Below are positions 23,468 through 32,515 of a DNA stretch of 48,044 nucleotides, in pieces. The notes below the pieces were generated by a model, which ran no database searches, was not told the DNA's origin, and saw only the letters and a list, made by a program, of their open reading frames with translations. Every line of letters begins with the position of its first letter. Positions within the stretch are counted from its first letter, which is position 1. The position numbers and the translations under genes were made by a program. Source of the stretch: JAHFJU01 sp964354865 (GTDB lineage Bacteria > Patescibacteriota > Gracilibacteria > UBA1369 > UM-FILTER-53-11); NCBI GenBank assembly GCA_964354865.1, contig CAYHBN010000002.1, forward strand, positions 1 to 48,044. The letters are read 5' to 3'.

Positions 23468-26400
23468 ATGGCACCACAACCACCAGAAGCACCGCAGTGC
23501 GACACCGAAAGCGCAGCTGAAAAAACACAGGCGAGATCGAAACTCGAAGAGCTACGACGCATTGTAGACGATGATTCTGTAGTTATTGAAAACATTACTG
23601 CATCTCGTACATTTACAGATGACGAGAAATCCATACCGCCAACTGATGGAACAACGATGGAACAACGAATTGCGAAAATAGCGGCAAACGAAATTGCGGC
23701 AAAATGCACGTCGTTATTACCTGCAAATAAACTAAAATTCATTTCGATTGTGGAATCACGAATCAACCGGTTCTTTATTTGTAATAAGGCAGGGGAAGAT
23801 GATATATACAGCGGAATTACCGTTAAAGAGGGGAAACTCATTATAGAATTTGAAGATTTAGATGGAACTCCTACGACCGAAGCAGAAATGGATATTTTAC
23901 CGCCAGCTGGGCCCAAAAAACCGCCCGAAGAAGAAGAGGAGGAGGAAGAAGCCCCTAAAAAGAAACCAAAGGAGAACACCGAAAAACTTAACGAAGTTGG
24001 CCAACGTATACACTTTGGATTAAGTCAGTACGAACGTGATGATGGCAAAAAAGTGAGTGGAGATGGAGCAACTGCCCTTGGTTCAGTTGATGCAACTGAA
24101 TTCAAAAGAGCGAAAGAAACTAAACGCAAAAAACATTATAAAAAATGGTGCGTCGATACTATTAATGGGGCAAGTGAGCTCATTCAGCTACGTAGTGCAC
24201 ACAGATTGGGAACTGAACTTGAACAACACGTAGATCGTCTTGAAGATGCCATCAAGTCAATTGCGACAATAAATACAAGCGGCAACATTCAAGCAAACTT
24301 TAACGCATTTGAAGAAAATCCTACTAATAACTTTGGGCGTAGCGCATTTTCTGACGATGAACTTTTAGCAGCAGATGGTGCCTACAACGTGATCACTGCA
24401 TACCTTCGTGCCGCGAAAAATCTAGGAGGAAATATGTCATACGATCCCGGACTCAAATTCGAAATTAGAATCGGTAAGGGACGATACTCTCGCGCAGACC
24501 GTTATGCAGTAGCAATGGGAACAGGCGCTGCATATGACGGAGAACAAGAACCCGAAGAAAATGAGCCAGTAGAAGCAAATAAAGGCATAAAAAATCCTGA
24601 GAGAAAAAAAGTTATAAATGAAGAAGAACCAGTACAACAAAAAACTCAAGAAAAGCAGGGCAGTACAAGACCGGAGTCTGACGAAGATCTTCCAGGACAT
24701 ATTGAACAGAGACAACCTGAACAAGTCAGACCAGTACATCAACAAAGTCCTGAAAGCGCACAAGAAGATATACCCGAGGCGTATCGAAAAACTGGCGGTC
24801 ATGAAGCGGATCCGAATCCTCTAAACGCACCTCGAACAAAAAAAACACACGCTAATGATGATCGTGATCTTCCAGCTCCGAGAGAAAATGACGTTGCGGA
24901 ACCAAACGCAGCACCACCAAATGACCAAAAGCTCGCCGCAGAAAATGCCGCTCAGTCACTTGAAGCCGGTGCAACAGCGGGAGCCGTAGCGGGGACCGTA
25001 GCCGAAGCAGCTACTAACAATCAAAAAAGACCAATCAGCGATGATAAGGATTCACTGCCAGCGCCAACAGGAGATGACGAGGTAGCAGAGACAGCAGTGC
25101 CTCACGCCACACCTGCAGATGATGCAAAAGCAGATGCCTCTACACCCGAGACAAGAGAAATTCAAAAAAATGAAGAGCTCATTCGCAATACATTTAATAA
25201 TAAAGGATTAACACTCCGCAAAATAACCTATAAACGAACTACTAGTAATGATGCTCCTTTCAGCTTTTTAGAAGGAACTAGTTCTAATGGTAAAAAAATC
25301 GCCATTTCTCTCAAAAAGGCTGAGGGCCAAAATGGTAAATACAGCGCAGCTGAGATCACACCATTAAAAGAAAATAGCACGGGAGAACCACTTTATACAT
25401 GGGGCAATAATATGGATGCAGATTCATATGAAGGAACCGGCGGTTTATTTGAAAAAATCATCCAGTGGAAAGAATTAAACTCACAAAAGGCTGCGCCAAC
25501 TCCTGCAAATGAGGTACCTAATGCGGCTCCCGCTAGCGCTGCACCAGAAGCAGATCAAAATGCCCTGACTTTAGAAGCAAAAAAAGCTGAGGTACATAAA
25601 AGATTAGATGAGCGTTATAACGCTCTTTGTGCCTTGATCATACCGTTTTTGAAAAAAAATGGATTTAGTGGTGGCGGAGAACCGACGGTGCATTTGGCAT
25701 CGGATTCCACAGACAAGGATTATATAATTACAAATTCATTCGCAAAAGGAGATGTTTATATTCGCCTTTTTGCACGCGATACCGATTATATAGTTGCGGC
25801 ATACAAGGATGGAAAAGTTCTCGCCTACCCTAACTCAGCATCTTTAACGGGAAATGATGGGATTGAAGTAAAAACTAAAGAAATGATGAGCAAACTTGGA
25901 TTACTAGAACCGGCTGCAGCGGCTCCGATAATGCCTGCGTCAGCACCTGCGTCGGCAGGCGAAGCTCCAAGTGTTCCAGCCGCACCTAAACAGGAGGCGG
26001 AAACCGAAAATATTGAAACTGCCTACGCAAAGGCATTAGCGGCTGCTCTCGAGCCATTTAAAGGCAAAAAAATTAACGTTGAAAATAATCCTCTCGAATT
26101 TGAATTTCCATACAAAGAGGGGAATGAGATAAAAAAAGTTCCATGCAAAATTAAAGGAAGTGAATTCATTGTAAATGGGATTTCATACGACGTGATAGGT
26201 TCTGCAGGTGGTACCACAAGGCCACTTACGGACATTGAGGTTAAAGGAACGGATATAAAAAACAGTACGATGGTTTATTCAAATGGCAGTGGAATTGGGT
26301 TACTGAATAGTGAATTGGTAGATATTCTCAATGCACTTCGAGCCGGGAAAGAAAGTTATACACAAGATCTAGACTACGTATCTTTTTCTTTTAGAAAAAA

Positions 26401-27226
26401 GACGGGCACTGAGGCAGCAGGGGCGACACCAGCGCCTTTAGCTCCTGCAGCAAAAGCTGATGTTCCTGCTACAGCAGAAGAACCAAAAGTAGACCAAGAA
26501 GCGGTTGAACTCAAAGAGAAAGAAAACAAAATTCACGCAGATTTAGACAAACGGTTCGATGAGTTGCGAGAAAAAATCGTGCCTATTCTAAATGAACAAG
26601 GATTCACAGGAACCGTTTCTGGCTTCGCAATTACAAACGAAGTAAAACCAAAAATTCGATCAACACAGCTCACAAACGGCAATCAGTATATAAAATTCGA
26701 TGCAAGCAAAGATGAGTATGTGGTAGATCTTTTTGAAAAAAATAATTCCTCTGACGATAAGCTTGTGCATTTCTCTCACGGAAAAACCGTAGATGAGATT
26801 ATACAAAAAACAAAAGACATGTTCATTAGAAACACTGAAAGACTTGCAGCGGTAGCTAAAGCACTTGAAAAAGCTCAGATTAAGAAAATAGTCGACGGAA
26901 TTAAGTCGCTGCCAATTCTTAAAGAATATGACGTTGATGTTCCGCAAGACTCAAAAGTCCTCTTTATTGAAACACAGAGAAAATATGGCGCGGTGAAACG
27001 ATTTGCTGTTGAGTTGATGCCGACACAGGGCCCCGATGGCAAAGAGACATATAAAGGATTTGAGACCGACACTCAAAAGCATGAAAGTTATGAAGCGGCA
27101 CTAAAATTCAAAAAAGGGGAAATAGAAACTGGAATTTCACATGCAGAACTTATCGCAAAATTGCTCAAAAGAGAACCCGCAGAAGCAGCTGGCGATAGCC
27201 TCGAAGAATCCCCACAAGCAGAGTAG
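23468..27226 (+). CDS. Giant modular acidic protein of unknown function
   Basis: A 1252-residue protein without signal peptide or membrane helix. Globular modules of about 100 residues are joined by Ala/Pro/Glu-rich linkers. One repeated module is clear: about residues 700-815 (VHKRLDERYNALCALIIPFL, then GFSG) and about 1012-1130 (IHADLDKRFDELREKIVPIL, then GFTG). Other modules lie near 20-140, 175-325, 564-672, 845-980 and 1135-1235. Residues 155-163 are a run of Glu. Codon use is like the neighbours. It follows the MscS channel by 12 bases. I do not recognise the family; it may be a scaffold or surface-linked protein. Confidence 0.75.
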   Translation: MAPQPPEAPQCDTESAAEKTQARSKLEELRRIVDDDSVVIENITASRTFTDDEKSIPPTDGTTMEQRIAKIAANEIAAKCTSLLPANKLKFISIVESRINRFFICNKAGEDDIYSGITVKEGKLIIEFEDLDGTPTTEAEMDILPPAGPKKPPEEEEEEEEAPKKKPKENTEKLNEVGQRIHFGLSQYERDDGKKVSGDGATALGSVDATEFKRAKETKRKKHYKKWCVDTINGASELIQLRSAHRLGTELEQHVDRLEDAIKSIATINTSGNIQANFNAFEENPTNNFGRSAFSDDELLAADGAYNVITAYLRAAKNLGGNMSYDPGLKFEIRIGKGRYSRADRYAVAMGTGAAYDGEQEPEENEPVEANKGIKNPERKKVINEEEPVQQKTQEKQGSTRPESDEDLPGHIEQRQPEQVRPVHQQSPESAQEDIPEAYRKTGGHEADPNPLNAPRTKKTHANDDRDLPAPRENDVAEPNAAPPNDQKLAAENAAQSLEAGATAGAVAGTVAEAATNNQKRPISDDKDSLPAPTGDDEVAETAVPHATPADDAKADASTPETREIQKNEELIRNTFNNKGLTLRKITYKRTTSNDAPFSFLEGTSSNGKKIAISLKKAEGQNGKYSAAEITPLKENSTGEPLYTWGNNMDADSYEGTGGLFEKIIQWKELNSQKAAPTPANEVPNAAPASAAPEADQNALTLEAKKAEVHKRLDERYNALCALIIPFLKKNGFSGGGEPTVHLASDSTDKDYIITNSFAKGDVYIRLFARDTDYIVAAYKDGKVLAYPNSASLTGNDGIEVKTKEMMSKLGLLEPAAAAPIMPASAPASAGEAPSVPAAPKQEAETENIETAYAKALAAALEPFKGKKINVENNPLEFEFPYKEGNEIKKVPCKIKGSEFIVNGISYDVIGSAGGTTRPLTDIEVKGTDIKNSTMVYSNGSGIGLLNSELVDILNALRAGKESYTQDLDYVSFSFRKKTGTEAAGATPAPLAPAAKADVPATAEEPKVDQEAVELKEKENKIHADLDKRFDELREKIVPILNEQGFTGTVSGFAITNEVKPKIRSTQLTNGNQYIKFDASKDEYVVDLFEKNNSSDDKLVHFSHGKTVDEIIQKTKDMFIRNTERLAAVAKALEKAQIKKIVDGIKSLPILKEYDVDVPQDSKVLFIETQRKYGAVKRFAVELMPTQGPDGKETYKGFETDTQKHESYEAALKFKKGEIETGISHAELIAKLLKREPAEAAGDSLEESPQAE

Positions 27227-27237
27227 CCAGAATAAGC

Positions 27238-28692
27238 TTATTCAACCGGCCGCATGAGCGGGTACAAAATGACCTCTTTGATTGACCAGGTATTAGTGAA
27301 AAACATGGTTAATCGATCGATGCCGATTCCGATTCCGCCGATTGGGGGCATGCCGTATTCCATCGCTTCGATAAAGTCTTCATCAACTTTTTGCGCCTCT
27401 TCGCGATCTTTGCGAACGGCCTTGGTGTCGCCCTCAAAACGCTCGCGCTGAACTTTGGGATCGGTAAGCTCGCTCCATCCATCGCAGATTTCTTTGCCGC
27501 CAATATAGCCCTCGAAACGCTCAACCCAGCCCGGCTTTGTCGGGTGTGGTTTTGAAAGGGGACTGACGTCTTCGGGATAGTCGATAATCCATGTTGGTTC
27601 AACTAAAAATGGCGTAACGCGGTGATCAAAAATACTAAAGATTAACTGGCCCTTCGTTTCACCGCCGAGCACTTCGATTTTTTCTTTCTTAGCGTATGCC
27701 AAAAGTTCTTCGTGACTCATTTCATTTACATCGATATTCAATTTTTCTTTAAGGATGTCTGTCATCGTAATGCGGGGCCATTTTTCGCCAACGTTAATCG
27801 TATTTTCGTGCACATGCATTTCGTGTTTACCAAAGAGTAGGTGCGCAAGGTGCTTAAAGAGTCCCTCTGTAACGTCCATAACGCGGTGATAATCGGCATA
27901 TGCTTCGTAATATTCAATCATCGTAAACTCGGGATTGTGCGTCAAATCAACTCCTTCGTTTCTAAAATCCTTACAAATTTCATACACACGATCGTAGCCA
28001 CCAACCACCAATCTCTTCAAATATAATTCATCGGCGATACGCAAAAACATCGGGATATCGAGCGCGTTCAAGTGCGTCTTAAATGGCTTTGCATTAGCTC
28101 CTCCGTACTGCACTTGCAGTGTCGGCGTTTCAACTTCGAAGAATCCTAAATTATCTAAATACGAGCGAACACCACTAATTAATTTTGTGCGCATGTTAAA
28201 ACGTTTGCGAACTTCTTCGTTCATCAGAAGATCGAGATATCGCTTTCTGTAGCGCTCTTCGGTATCTGATAAACCGTACCAATCGCTTGGTAGCGGACGC
28301 ATAGATTTTCCGAGCAACTGAATTTCGTCAACATCGACGCTCACTTCACCTGTCTTTGTCGTTACAATTGTTCCCTTTACTGCAACGTGATCGCCAACAT
28401 CTAAAAGCTGCACAAGTGAGAAAAGTTCAACGAGTTTATTCTTCTGCATCCACAACTGAATGCGCCCGGTTGAATCTCCTAAATCGGCAAATAATAAACC
28501 ACCGTGGCCACGAAGCGACATTAAACGACCAGGCACCACGAACACTTTTCCCATGCCCTCACGCGCATCATGTACAGAAACGCGATCGCCCTCGAGTGCG
28601 ATTTTTGATGGATACGGATTAACACCAAGAGCACGAATTTTTTCTAATTTTGAGACGCGATCATCTTTAATTTGATCTAAACGAGTTGCCAT
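27238..28692 (-). CDS. lysS: Lysyl-tRNA synthetase, class II
   Basis: Charges tRNA-Lys. The 484 residues show an N-terminal OB-fold anticodon-binding domain (about 50-140, with GRLMSLRGHGGLLFADL) and a class II core. Motif 2 is FRNEGVDLTHNPEFTMIEYY and motif 3 is GIGIGIDRLTMF. Length is usual. TATAAT (28707-28702) lies nine bases before the ATG. It converges on the 1252-residue gene with an 11-base gap. Confidence 0.97.
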   Translation of the reverse strand: MATRLDQIKDDRVSKLEKIRALGVNPYPSKIALEGDRVSVHDAREGMGKVFVVPGRLMSLRGHGGLLFADLGDSTGRIQLWMQKNKLVELFSLVQLLDVGDHVAVKGTIVTTKTGEVSVDVDEIQLLGKSMRPLPSDWYGLSDTEERYRKRYLDLLMNEEVRKRFNMRTKLISGVRSYLDNLGFFEVETPTLQVQYGGANAKPFKTHLNALDIPMFLRIADELYLKRLVVGGYDRVYEICKDFRNEGVDLTHNPEFTMIEYYEAYADYHRVMDVTEGLFKHLAHLLFGKHEMHVHENTINVGEKWPRITMTDILKEKLNIDVNEMSHEELLAYAKKEKIEVLGGETKGQLIFSIFDHRVTPFLVEPTWIIDYPEDVSPLSKPHPTKPGWVERFEGYIGGKEICDGWSELTDPKVQRERFEGDTKAVRKDREEAQKVDEDFIEAMEYGMPPIGGIGIGIDRLTMFFTNTWSIKEVILYPLMRPVE

Positions 28693-28773
28693 AGTGGCAG
28701 GATTATAGCAGAGGAAAGGGATTTTGAAAGTGCGAGTAGACTCACAAACATTGTTTTAGTAAAATAGTCACTT

Positions 28774-29655
28774 ATGCTTAGGATCAATTCTTCATTCGAT
28801 CAGGAATCAACCCCACTCCTTTCAGTACAAGGAAACACCCTGCTTGAACACCGGTACCCACAAGGCTTTGGCATTCGCCTCGTCAATCGAATGAATGAAA
28901 AGGGCTTAATCTCAGACCTATTCGCTTCGCCCGAAATAACATTAGAACTTCATGCCTTATTAAAAAACTATGGCTGCGTAGTAATCGACGACGTAAACGA
29001 CCATGGATTAGAGCCACTTTCATGTAATGTATTTCATAACGTGAATGCTGATGACCCTGTGAGCGATATGTGGCATCAAGATAATTCGGTTGACGATCAA
29101 CTAGCTACAAACATATTGAGTGGAAGTAAAAATGCCGATGAATATATTGCACATATTAAAAACTTAGACTTTTCCATTGTGCTTTATTGTCCTGATCAAA
29201 ACCCGTCACGATCCATACCTACACTTATAGCGGATAGAAAGCTTGTGTCGCAAACCCTCTTAATGTGTGTACAAAATACGGCCAGCAACATAAGATTACT
29301 CTCAATATGCAGCAAAATTTCTGATGCAGTGAAAAAAACAACTCAACACCGCACGGATGAACTTGCCGAAGTATTTGAAAGATATGGAATTGGCCCAGAT
29401 GAAGCAGCGGAAATGTTTACTCTAAACGCACTAAGCCGCGAGGATACACCACCGAATATTCGCGCCTTTCACCGTTATATCGAAGAACAAGTTTCAGGTG
29501 TTTTGAGAATTGGATGGAAACCCAATCGTGCAGTAATTATAAATAACGTAACTGTTGCTCATAAGCGCTCAACTGTTAACCCAAGGTTAACAAATGAACA
29601 AGGCCCATTGAGCAATTATAGAATATTCAATTCTTACACGCATGACAGCGAATAG
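28774..29655 (+). CDS. Putative Fe(II)/2-oxoglutarate-dependent oxygenase
   Basis: A 293-residue soluble protein with a plan like the TauD/clavaminate-synthase group. The N-terminal half has LLKNYGCVVIDDVND, then SDMWHQDNSVDD with an HxD metal motif (near residues 105-107). The C-terminal half has GWKPNRAVIINNVTVAHKRS, where the distal His and following Arg would bind iron and 2-oxoglutarate. The assignment rests on these motifs and spacing alone. TAAAAT (28760-28765) ends eight bases before the ATG. Substrate unknown. An oxygen-using enzyme would be notable in a lineage often considered fermentative. Its 3' end overlaps the convergent gene by 22 bases. Confidence 0.5.
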   Translation: MLRINSSFDQESTPLLSVQGNTLLEHRYPQGFGIRLVNRMNEKGLISDLFASPEITLELHALLKNYGCVVIDDVNDHGLEPLSCNVFHNVNADDPVSDMWHQDNSVDDQLATNILSGSKNADEYIAHIKNLDFSIVLYCPDQNPSRSIPTLIADRKLVSQTLLMCVQNTASNIRLLSICSKISDAVKKTTQHRTDELAEVFERYGIGPDEAAEMFTLNALSREDTPPNIRAFHRYIEEQVSGVLRIGWKPNRAVIINNVTVAHKRSTVNPRLTNEQGPLSNYRIFNSYTHDSE

Positions 29656-30068
29656 TCATGAATGAGAGATGTTTTTGATTTCCATCTTTGAACAGTACTT
29701 GGCGAAATACCAAGTGACCGAGCTATAACGCGAACGCTTAATCCCTGCTGTAGAAGTAGTAATCCTGCGCGAAGCGTTTGTGCGGTTGCATGAAGTCGGT
29801 ATGTGACGTCGTTACGATGTGCGACCCACGTTTTATTGCACGATTTACACATAAAGCGCTGGTACTGGCGCGCATGTACCGTCACATTTCCTGCGCATAA
29901 TTTACCAAAATGGTAGCAGTTAGTATTTGGGCATGACTGATTACGTACCGAGAAGGTAAGTACCGCTCCACCCACTTCGTAGGTACCCGGCAAAGCAGTA
30001 CTTCGTACCGCGCCATTTTGTGACTGGAACTGTTCGAAGCTTTGTGCGGAGTTGAGTTGAGTTTGCAT
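29634..30068 (-). CDS. Zinc-ribbon plus HTH protein, InsA-like
   Basis: A 144-residue protein. A four-cysteine zinc ribbon (CPNTNC, then CKSC; about residues 50-90) is followed by a helix-turn-helix (VIARSLGISPSTVQRWKS). This is the layout of the IS1 InsA protein and related transposase N-terminal regions. No catalytic transposase ORF or IS ends are seen nearby, so it may be an orphan regulator or a transposon relic. The ATG at 30068 (MQTQLNSAQSF) is preferred; upstream codons run through a purine-rich repeat region. Confidence 0.55.
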   Translation of the reverse strand: MQTQLNSAQSFEQFQSQNGAVRSTALPGTYEVGGAVLTFSVRNQSCPNTNCYHFGKLCAGNVTVHARQYQRFMCKSCNKTWVAHRNDVTYRLHATAQTLRAGLLLLQQGLSVRVIARSLGISPSTVQRWKSKTSLIHDYSLSCV

Positions 30069-30095
30069 GGTAGGTAGAGAGTTAGGTGAGTAGAA

Positions 30096-30113
30096 GCGAA
30101 GATCCGTGAGGAC
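30096..30113. repeat. Dispersed GATCCGYGAGGA repeat, copy 2
   Basis: GCGAAGATCCGTGAGGAC shares its core with 9093-9110 and 45395-45412. It lies in the upstream region of the zinc-ribbon HTH gene, next to a third purine-rich stretch (30117-30144). Confidence 0.45.
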
Positions 30114-30382
30114 GAGTGAGGGAATCAGAGAATTAGAGGGAAGGAAAGTTACAAAAAAACACCCTTTTGCGGAGGGCGAGTGATGTGATTGATACTTGTT
30201 ATGAGAAGTTTTAAATTCTCTCAAGTGTCGTACACAAATCGCCCCCCTTCATCTTAATAATGAGGGTCTTAATTGTGACGCAAATGAGAGTTGAAACTTT
30301 CATGTGCACTAAATTTACTACAGCAAAACACCTACAGTCAAGTTGGTGTACTCATCAAGTGTGGGGGCATGGCGTCTACATT

Positions 30383-30982
30383 TTACAATTTCTTAAGCCC
30401 ATTGAAAATCACTCGTTCAAACTTCAAGTAATCTTTCTGCATACCAGCAATACATGCCTTCATATATTCCGCACGAGAAGATTTTGAGTAATCGACAAAA
30501 TCATAACCCACATTGAGCGCAAGTAGATCAATAAAAAGGCGAATAACCCTACCATTACCTTCTCGGAACGGGTGAATAGCATTTAACTCAGCGTGAAAAA
30601 GAGCCAATTTAGCAGCTAAAGATTTTTTAGTATCAGTCGCTGTTGGAAAATTATCTTTAAGCAAAATATCAAAAGCCTTTAGCTCATTTTTAATAAAAGC
30701 ACTCGCGCAGAACATCGAAGTACCTTTTGAAATCTCAACAGTCCGTGCCTTGCCAGCCCAAGTATAAAGAGGATCAAGGAAAAATCCGTGAATATCAAAC
30801 AAAAGTTTTGTGGTGAATTTTAGCTTTCCAGATTTGAGTTTTTCGAGAAAATGCTCATAGGTATCTTGAAGAAGAAGCGTCTCAATATCAGTAAGTAGCT
30901 GATCATCTGAAATATTCTTTTTATTCGACAAAACTACTGTGCCCTCCTTGCCACCCACACTATAACGAGAATGCTCGACCAT
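30383..30982 (-). CDS. Fic-domain toxin (AMP transferase)
   Basis: A 199-residue Fic/DOC-family protein that would attach AMP to a target protein. The active-site motif HPFREGNGRVIR is complete, with catalytic His, acidic metal ligand and ATP-binding Gly/Arg. The flap region with FLDPLYTWAGKAR lies upstream, near residues 70-85. No inhibitory helix is seen inside it; instead a small antitoxin with that helix is encoded just upstream and overlaps it by 23 bases. That makes it a class I Fic toxin. Confidence 0.9.
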   Translation of the reverse strand: MVEHSRYSVGGKEGTVVLSNKKNISDDQLLTDIETLLLQDTYEHFLEKLKSGKLKFTTKLLFDIHGFFLDPLYTWAGKARTVEISKGTSMFCASAFIKNELKAFDILLKDNFPTATDTKKSLAAKLALFHAELNAIHPFREGNGRVIRLFIDLLALNVGYDFVDYSKSSRAEYMKACIAGMQKDYLKFERVIFNGLKKL

Positions 30983-31112
30983 CTTTCTTTAAAATTTTAA
31001 TAGCAGCAACATTTCTCTTGGCACGTAGCAAACTATACCCCTCCAAGCGCGATGAGATAGTGACTACTCTTGCAACAGACATCTTTCCTGTTTTTGAAAT
31101 AGAGGCGTTCAT
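30960..31112 (-). CDS. Fic antitoxin with SxxxEG inhibitory motif
   Basis: A 50-residue protein encoded directly before the Fic toxin. It contains SSRLEG, matching the (S/T)xxxE(G/N) motif of class I Fic antitoxins such as VbhA, whose Glu blocks ATP binding. It ends in KKDGRAFSL. The ATG at 31112 follows a TATATT by seven bases; a longer TTG-started frame reaching dnaB is less likely. Its frame overlaps the toxin start by 23 bases, so translation is coupled. Confidence 0.75.
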   Translation of the reverse strand: MNASISKTGKMSVARVVTISSRLEGYSLLRAKRNVAAIKILKKDGRAFSL

Positions 31113-31156
31113 TAAGAAAAATATACCATGTTTACTGGCTTCTGGGGAGTAAAATT

Positions 31157-32515
31157 TCAATCATCTTCCATCGCAGGTTTTCGATTGGTTTCAACATCGT
31201 AAAACTTCATCTTTGCGCGCTCGAACATAAGCTCAATATGACCCGTTGGACCATTTCTGTGTTTGCGAATATACACGTCGGTAATTCCTTTTCGATCGGT
31301 ATCTTCTTCGTAGTAATCTTCACGATAGAGCATAAGCACCACATCGGCGTCTTGCTCAATCGAACCGGACTCACGAAGATCAGATAGCATTGGCACCTTT
31401 GAAGGACGCAACTCAACCGCACGAGACAACTGCGACAATGCAATAATCGGCATGTGCAGCTCACGGGCAAGCGCCTTGAGTGCACGGGTAATTTCGGAAA
31501 TTTCTTGCACACGATTTGTCTGTCCGTAGCCGCTTTTCGATGATGCACTCATAAGCTGGATATAGTCGATAACAAGAGCGTCAAGACCATGCTCAGATTT
31601 AAGACGGCGAGCTTTGGTACGAAGCTCAACGATGTTTGAAACCGGAGAATCATCGATGAAAATTTTTGTCTGATTCAAGTCGTCCATCACACTCCCTATT
31701 CGTGCAAAATCTTCGTCTGACAGTTTGCCCGTGCGCATTTTCCACGAATCGACACCGAGCATCGCACAGAACATACGTTCAACTAATTGTTCCTTACTCA
31801 TTTCAAGTGAAATTAATCCGACTGACTTATCGTGTCGCGCAATATTTTGAGCAATATTTAAGGCAAAGGCGGTTTTCCCCATTGAAGGACGTGCGGCAAT
31901 AATAACCAGATCGCTTGGATTAAAGCCAGAAAGCACGCCATCGAGAGAGCGAAATCCAGTTGGAATTCCGAGGTATTTTTCTTTGGTGTCGGGGTCGTGA
32001 AGATCGGAGATTTTTTCGTAAGTCGTCGCCAAAATATCTTTAATGTGAACGAATCTATCGCGTACGAATGTTTGGGAAATGTTGAATAGTGACTTTTCTG
32101 CTTCTTCAAGGAGTTCGTTAATTTCGCGTGCTTCTTCGTAACCGAGAGCCATGATTTTATCACCCGCAGAGATAACGCGGCGCAGTGTCGACTTTGTTTT
32201 TACAATAGATGCGTACTGAATTACGTGAGAGGCGGTTGGAACATCGATGGTTAACTCGGCTAAATAAGCGGTTCCACCAACTTCTTCGAGTTTGCCATGA
32301 TCTTCAAGCAGATTTGAAAGGATTTTGAGATCGATTGGCAGATGGCGGGCGAAACAGTCGAGCATCGCCTGAAAAATGATCTCGTGTTTGCCAAAGTAGA
32401 AGTCCTCGGGGTGCAAGAAATCGGCGACCTTAATAATGGCATCTTTGTCTATAATCAAGGCGCCAAGGGTAGCTTTTTCTGCTTCTTCGGAATGTGGGGG
32501 AATTTTGAGGGACAT
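31157..32515 (-). CDS. dnaB: Replicative DNA helicase DnaB
   Basis: Unwinds DNA at the fork. The N-terminal helical domain (1-100, starting PPHSEEAEKATLGALIID) and the RecA-like domain are complete. Walker A is ARPSMGKTAF, Walker B is LDALVIDYIQLM, and the arginine-finger region is YIRKHRNGPTG. The 452 residues match the family, with no intein. The Fic antitoxin-toxin pair follows on the same strand. Confidence 0.97.
   Translation of the reverse strand: MSLKIPPHSEEAEKATLGALIIDKDAIIKVADFLHPEDFYFGKHEIIFQAMLDCFARHLPIDLKILSNLLEDHGKLEEVGGTAYLAELTIDVPTASHVIQYASIVKTKSTLRRVISAGDKIMALGYEEAREINELLEEAEKSLFNISQTFVRDRFVHIKDILATTYEKISDLHDPDTKEKYLGIPTGFRSLDGVLSGFNPSDLVIIAARPSMGKTAFALNIAQNIARHDKSVGLISLEMSKEQLVERMFCAMLGVDSWKMRTGKLSDEDFARIGSVMDDLNQTKIFIDDSPVSNIVELRTKARRLKSEHGLDALVIDYIQLMSASSKSGYGQTNRVQEISEITRALKALARELHMPIIALSQLSRAVELRPSKVPMLSDLRESGSIEQDADVVLMLYREDYYEEDTDRKGITDVYIRKHRNGPTGHIELMFERAKMKFYDVETNRKPAMEDD

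Noticed and set aside
29634..30068. Complete IS1-type insertion sequence
   Set aside because: There is an InsA-like zinc ribbon and HTH, but no transposase catalytic ORF, terminal inverted repeats or target duplication nearby.
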